From positions 1 through 56,337 of the forward strand of contig CALCXM010000087.1 in the NCBI GenBank assembly GCA_937905825.1: a DNA stretch of 56,337 nt, read 5' to 3'. The notes below the pieces were generated by a model that did not search any database, was not told where the DNA came from, and saw only the letters and a list, made by a program, of their open reading frames with translations. A program made the translations under genes and the position numbers. Shown one piece after another: positions 55,463 through 56,337 of the stretch (positions are counted from its first letter, which is position 1; every line of letters begins with the position of its first letter). This stretch comes from an uncultured bacterium (GTDB taxonomy: Bacteria; Planctomycetota; UBA1135; GCA-002686595).

Positions 55463-56215
55463 ATGAAAATCGTCGCTTGCATCAAACGCGTCCCGACGAC
55501 TGATGCCCAGGCCAAGATCAACGCCGACGGCAAGAGCCTCGACAGCGCTGGCTTCCAGTACATGACCTCTTTCTATGACGAGATCGCCGTGGAGCAGGCG
55601 ATCCAAACGAAGGAAGCCAGCGGCGGGGACGTGACCGTCCTCACCATTGGTCCGAGCGAGGCTTCCAAGGAAGTTCGCGAGTGCATCGCCAAGGGCGCCG
55701 ACGCTGGCATCATCATGACCGACGCCGACTGGACCGGCCGCGACAACTTGGCGACCGCCAAGGTACTCGCTGCCAAGCTCTCCGAGATGGGCGCCGAGAT
55801 CGCGTTCTTTGGCAAGGTCGCCACCGACCGCGACAACAGCGCCGTCGGCCCGATGACCGCCACCAAGCTCGGTTGGGCTTGCGTGACGGACGTCGTCGAG
55901 CTTTCTATCGCCGACGGCAAGGGCACCGCCAAGCGCGAGTCCGAGAACGGAGTCGAAACCCTCTCCTTCTCTCTGCCCGCCATCATCACCTGCGACAAAG
56001 GATTGAACGAGCCGCGCTACGCTGGGCTCAAAGGCATCATGGCCGCCAAGAAGAAGCCCCTCGAAGAGGTCAGCTTCGAAGACGTGCCGAACCAAGCGCA
56101 AGTGGATTCGCTAGAGCTCCCGGCAGCTCGCAAGGAAGGCCGCATCGTGGGTGAAGGCGCCGCTGCGGTGCCCGCTCTGATCGACGCTCTGCGCAACGAA
56201 GCCAAAGTCCTCTAG
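55463..56215 (+). CDS. etfB: Electron transfer flavoprotein beta subunit
   Basis: 250 residues, standard length. It opens MKIVACIKRVPTTDAQAKIN; 'VAVEQ'-type nucleotide-binding region (EIAVEQAIQTKE) and 'GKVATDRDNSAVGPMTATKLGW' are the family patterns, and the AMP site region is present. It carries electrons from acyl-CoA and other dehydrogenases to ETF:quinone oxidoreductase together with EtfA, encoded next. A Shine-Dalgarno AAGGA lies upstream of the ATG. Confidence 0.92.
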   Translation: MKIVACIKRVPTTDAQAKINADGKSLDSAGFQYMTSFYDEIAVEQAIQTKEASGGDVTVLTIGPSEASKEVRECIAKGADAGIIMTDADWTGRDNLATAKVLAAKLSEMGAEIAFFGKVATDRDNSAVGPMTATKLGWACVTDVVELSIADGKGTAKRESENGVETLSFSLPAIITCDKGLNEPRYAGLKGIMAAKKKPLEEVSFEDVPNQAQVDSLELPAARKEGRIVGEGAAAVPALIDALRNEAKVL

Positions 56216-56248
56216 CTGCTGCTCTTCAGAATCGAAAGGTAATACGAC

Positions 56249-56337
56249 ATGTCAAACATCCTAGTTTTCGTTGAACACAACGCCGGCCAAGTGCGCCGCT
56301 CTTCCTTCGAGTGCCTGGCAGCGGCCAGCGCCCTCGG
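56249..56337 (+). CDS. etfA: Electron transfer flavoprotein alpha subunit, 5' part
   Basis: The window ends after 29 codons. MSNILVFVEHNAGQVRRSSF matches the start of EtfA, and ATCGAAAGGT supplies a ribosome-binding site. It directly follows etfB. Confidence 0.85.
   Translation, partial: MSNILVFVEHNAGQVRRSSFECLAAASAL

Overview
The window is GC-rich bacterial chromosome, most likely from a planctomycete (phylum Planctomycetota). This is an inference. The signs are an ECF sigma factor overlapping a transmembrane Ser/Thr kinase gene, secreted FG-GAP and beta-helix proteins that share a C-terminal 'WYRD...FNLSNGL' module, an ASPIC/UnbV-FG-GAP-TPR lipoprotein, and many GTG starts. An LPS-export ATPase gene (lptB) and an outer-membrane barrel gene indicate a diderm envelope.

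Layout. 1-3.7 kb holds two secreted proteins on the minus strand. 3.9-17.0 kb is the most notable part. A 1,633-residue regulator (kinase-like domain, ATPase-like region, TPRs, GAF, sigma-54 AAA+, Fis-type HTH) is followed by a consensus sigma-54 promoter (9140-9155) and four tightly coupled genes. These encode an inner-membrane Fe-S/flavin/cytochrome-b oxidoreductase, a 26-haem periplasmic cytochrome, an outer-membrane beta-barrel and a 21-haem predicted lipoprotein cytochrome. Together they look like a complete trans-envelope electron conduit with 47 c-type haem sites. A 17-nt sequence ahead of the regulator gene is repeated (13/17) about 160 bp upstream of the sigma-54 promoter, which suggests that the regulator controls the conduit and itself.

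17.1-21.0 kb holds three overlapping genes for a molybdenum hydroxylase whose FAD subunit has the four-Cys insert typical of 4-hydroxybenzoyl-CoA reductase. 21.2-23.2 kb holds an ECF sigma factor, a zinc-finger anti-sigma factor, a CnrX/Spy-like periplasmic protein and a Cys-rich secreted protein. Two near-identical ECF-type promoters (21112 and 22777) link these genes into one stress regulon.

23.7-36.7 kb is mixed: a beta-helix secreted protein, a nitroreductase, an S33 peptidase, an SDR, PyrK, a HIT protein, a sodium:solute symporter, a small membrane protein, a broken secreted-protein gene with an in-frame stop, and an ECF sigma/kinase pair. 37-45 kb holds pyruvate dehydrogenase E1, an ABC-F ATPase overlapping a C39-like lipoprotein, adenine phosphoribosyltransferase and a FliA/WhiG-type sigma factor. 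45-56.3 kb holds the ASPIC/UnbV lipoprotein followed by housekeeping genes: birA, rph, rdgB, lepA, lepB, lptB, etfB and the start of etfA.

No rRNA, tRNA, CRISPR array, insertion sequence or prophage was seen.
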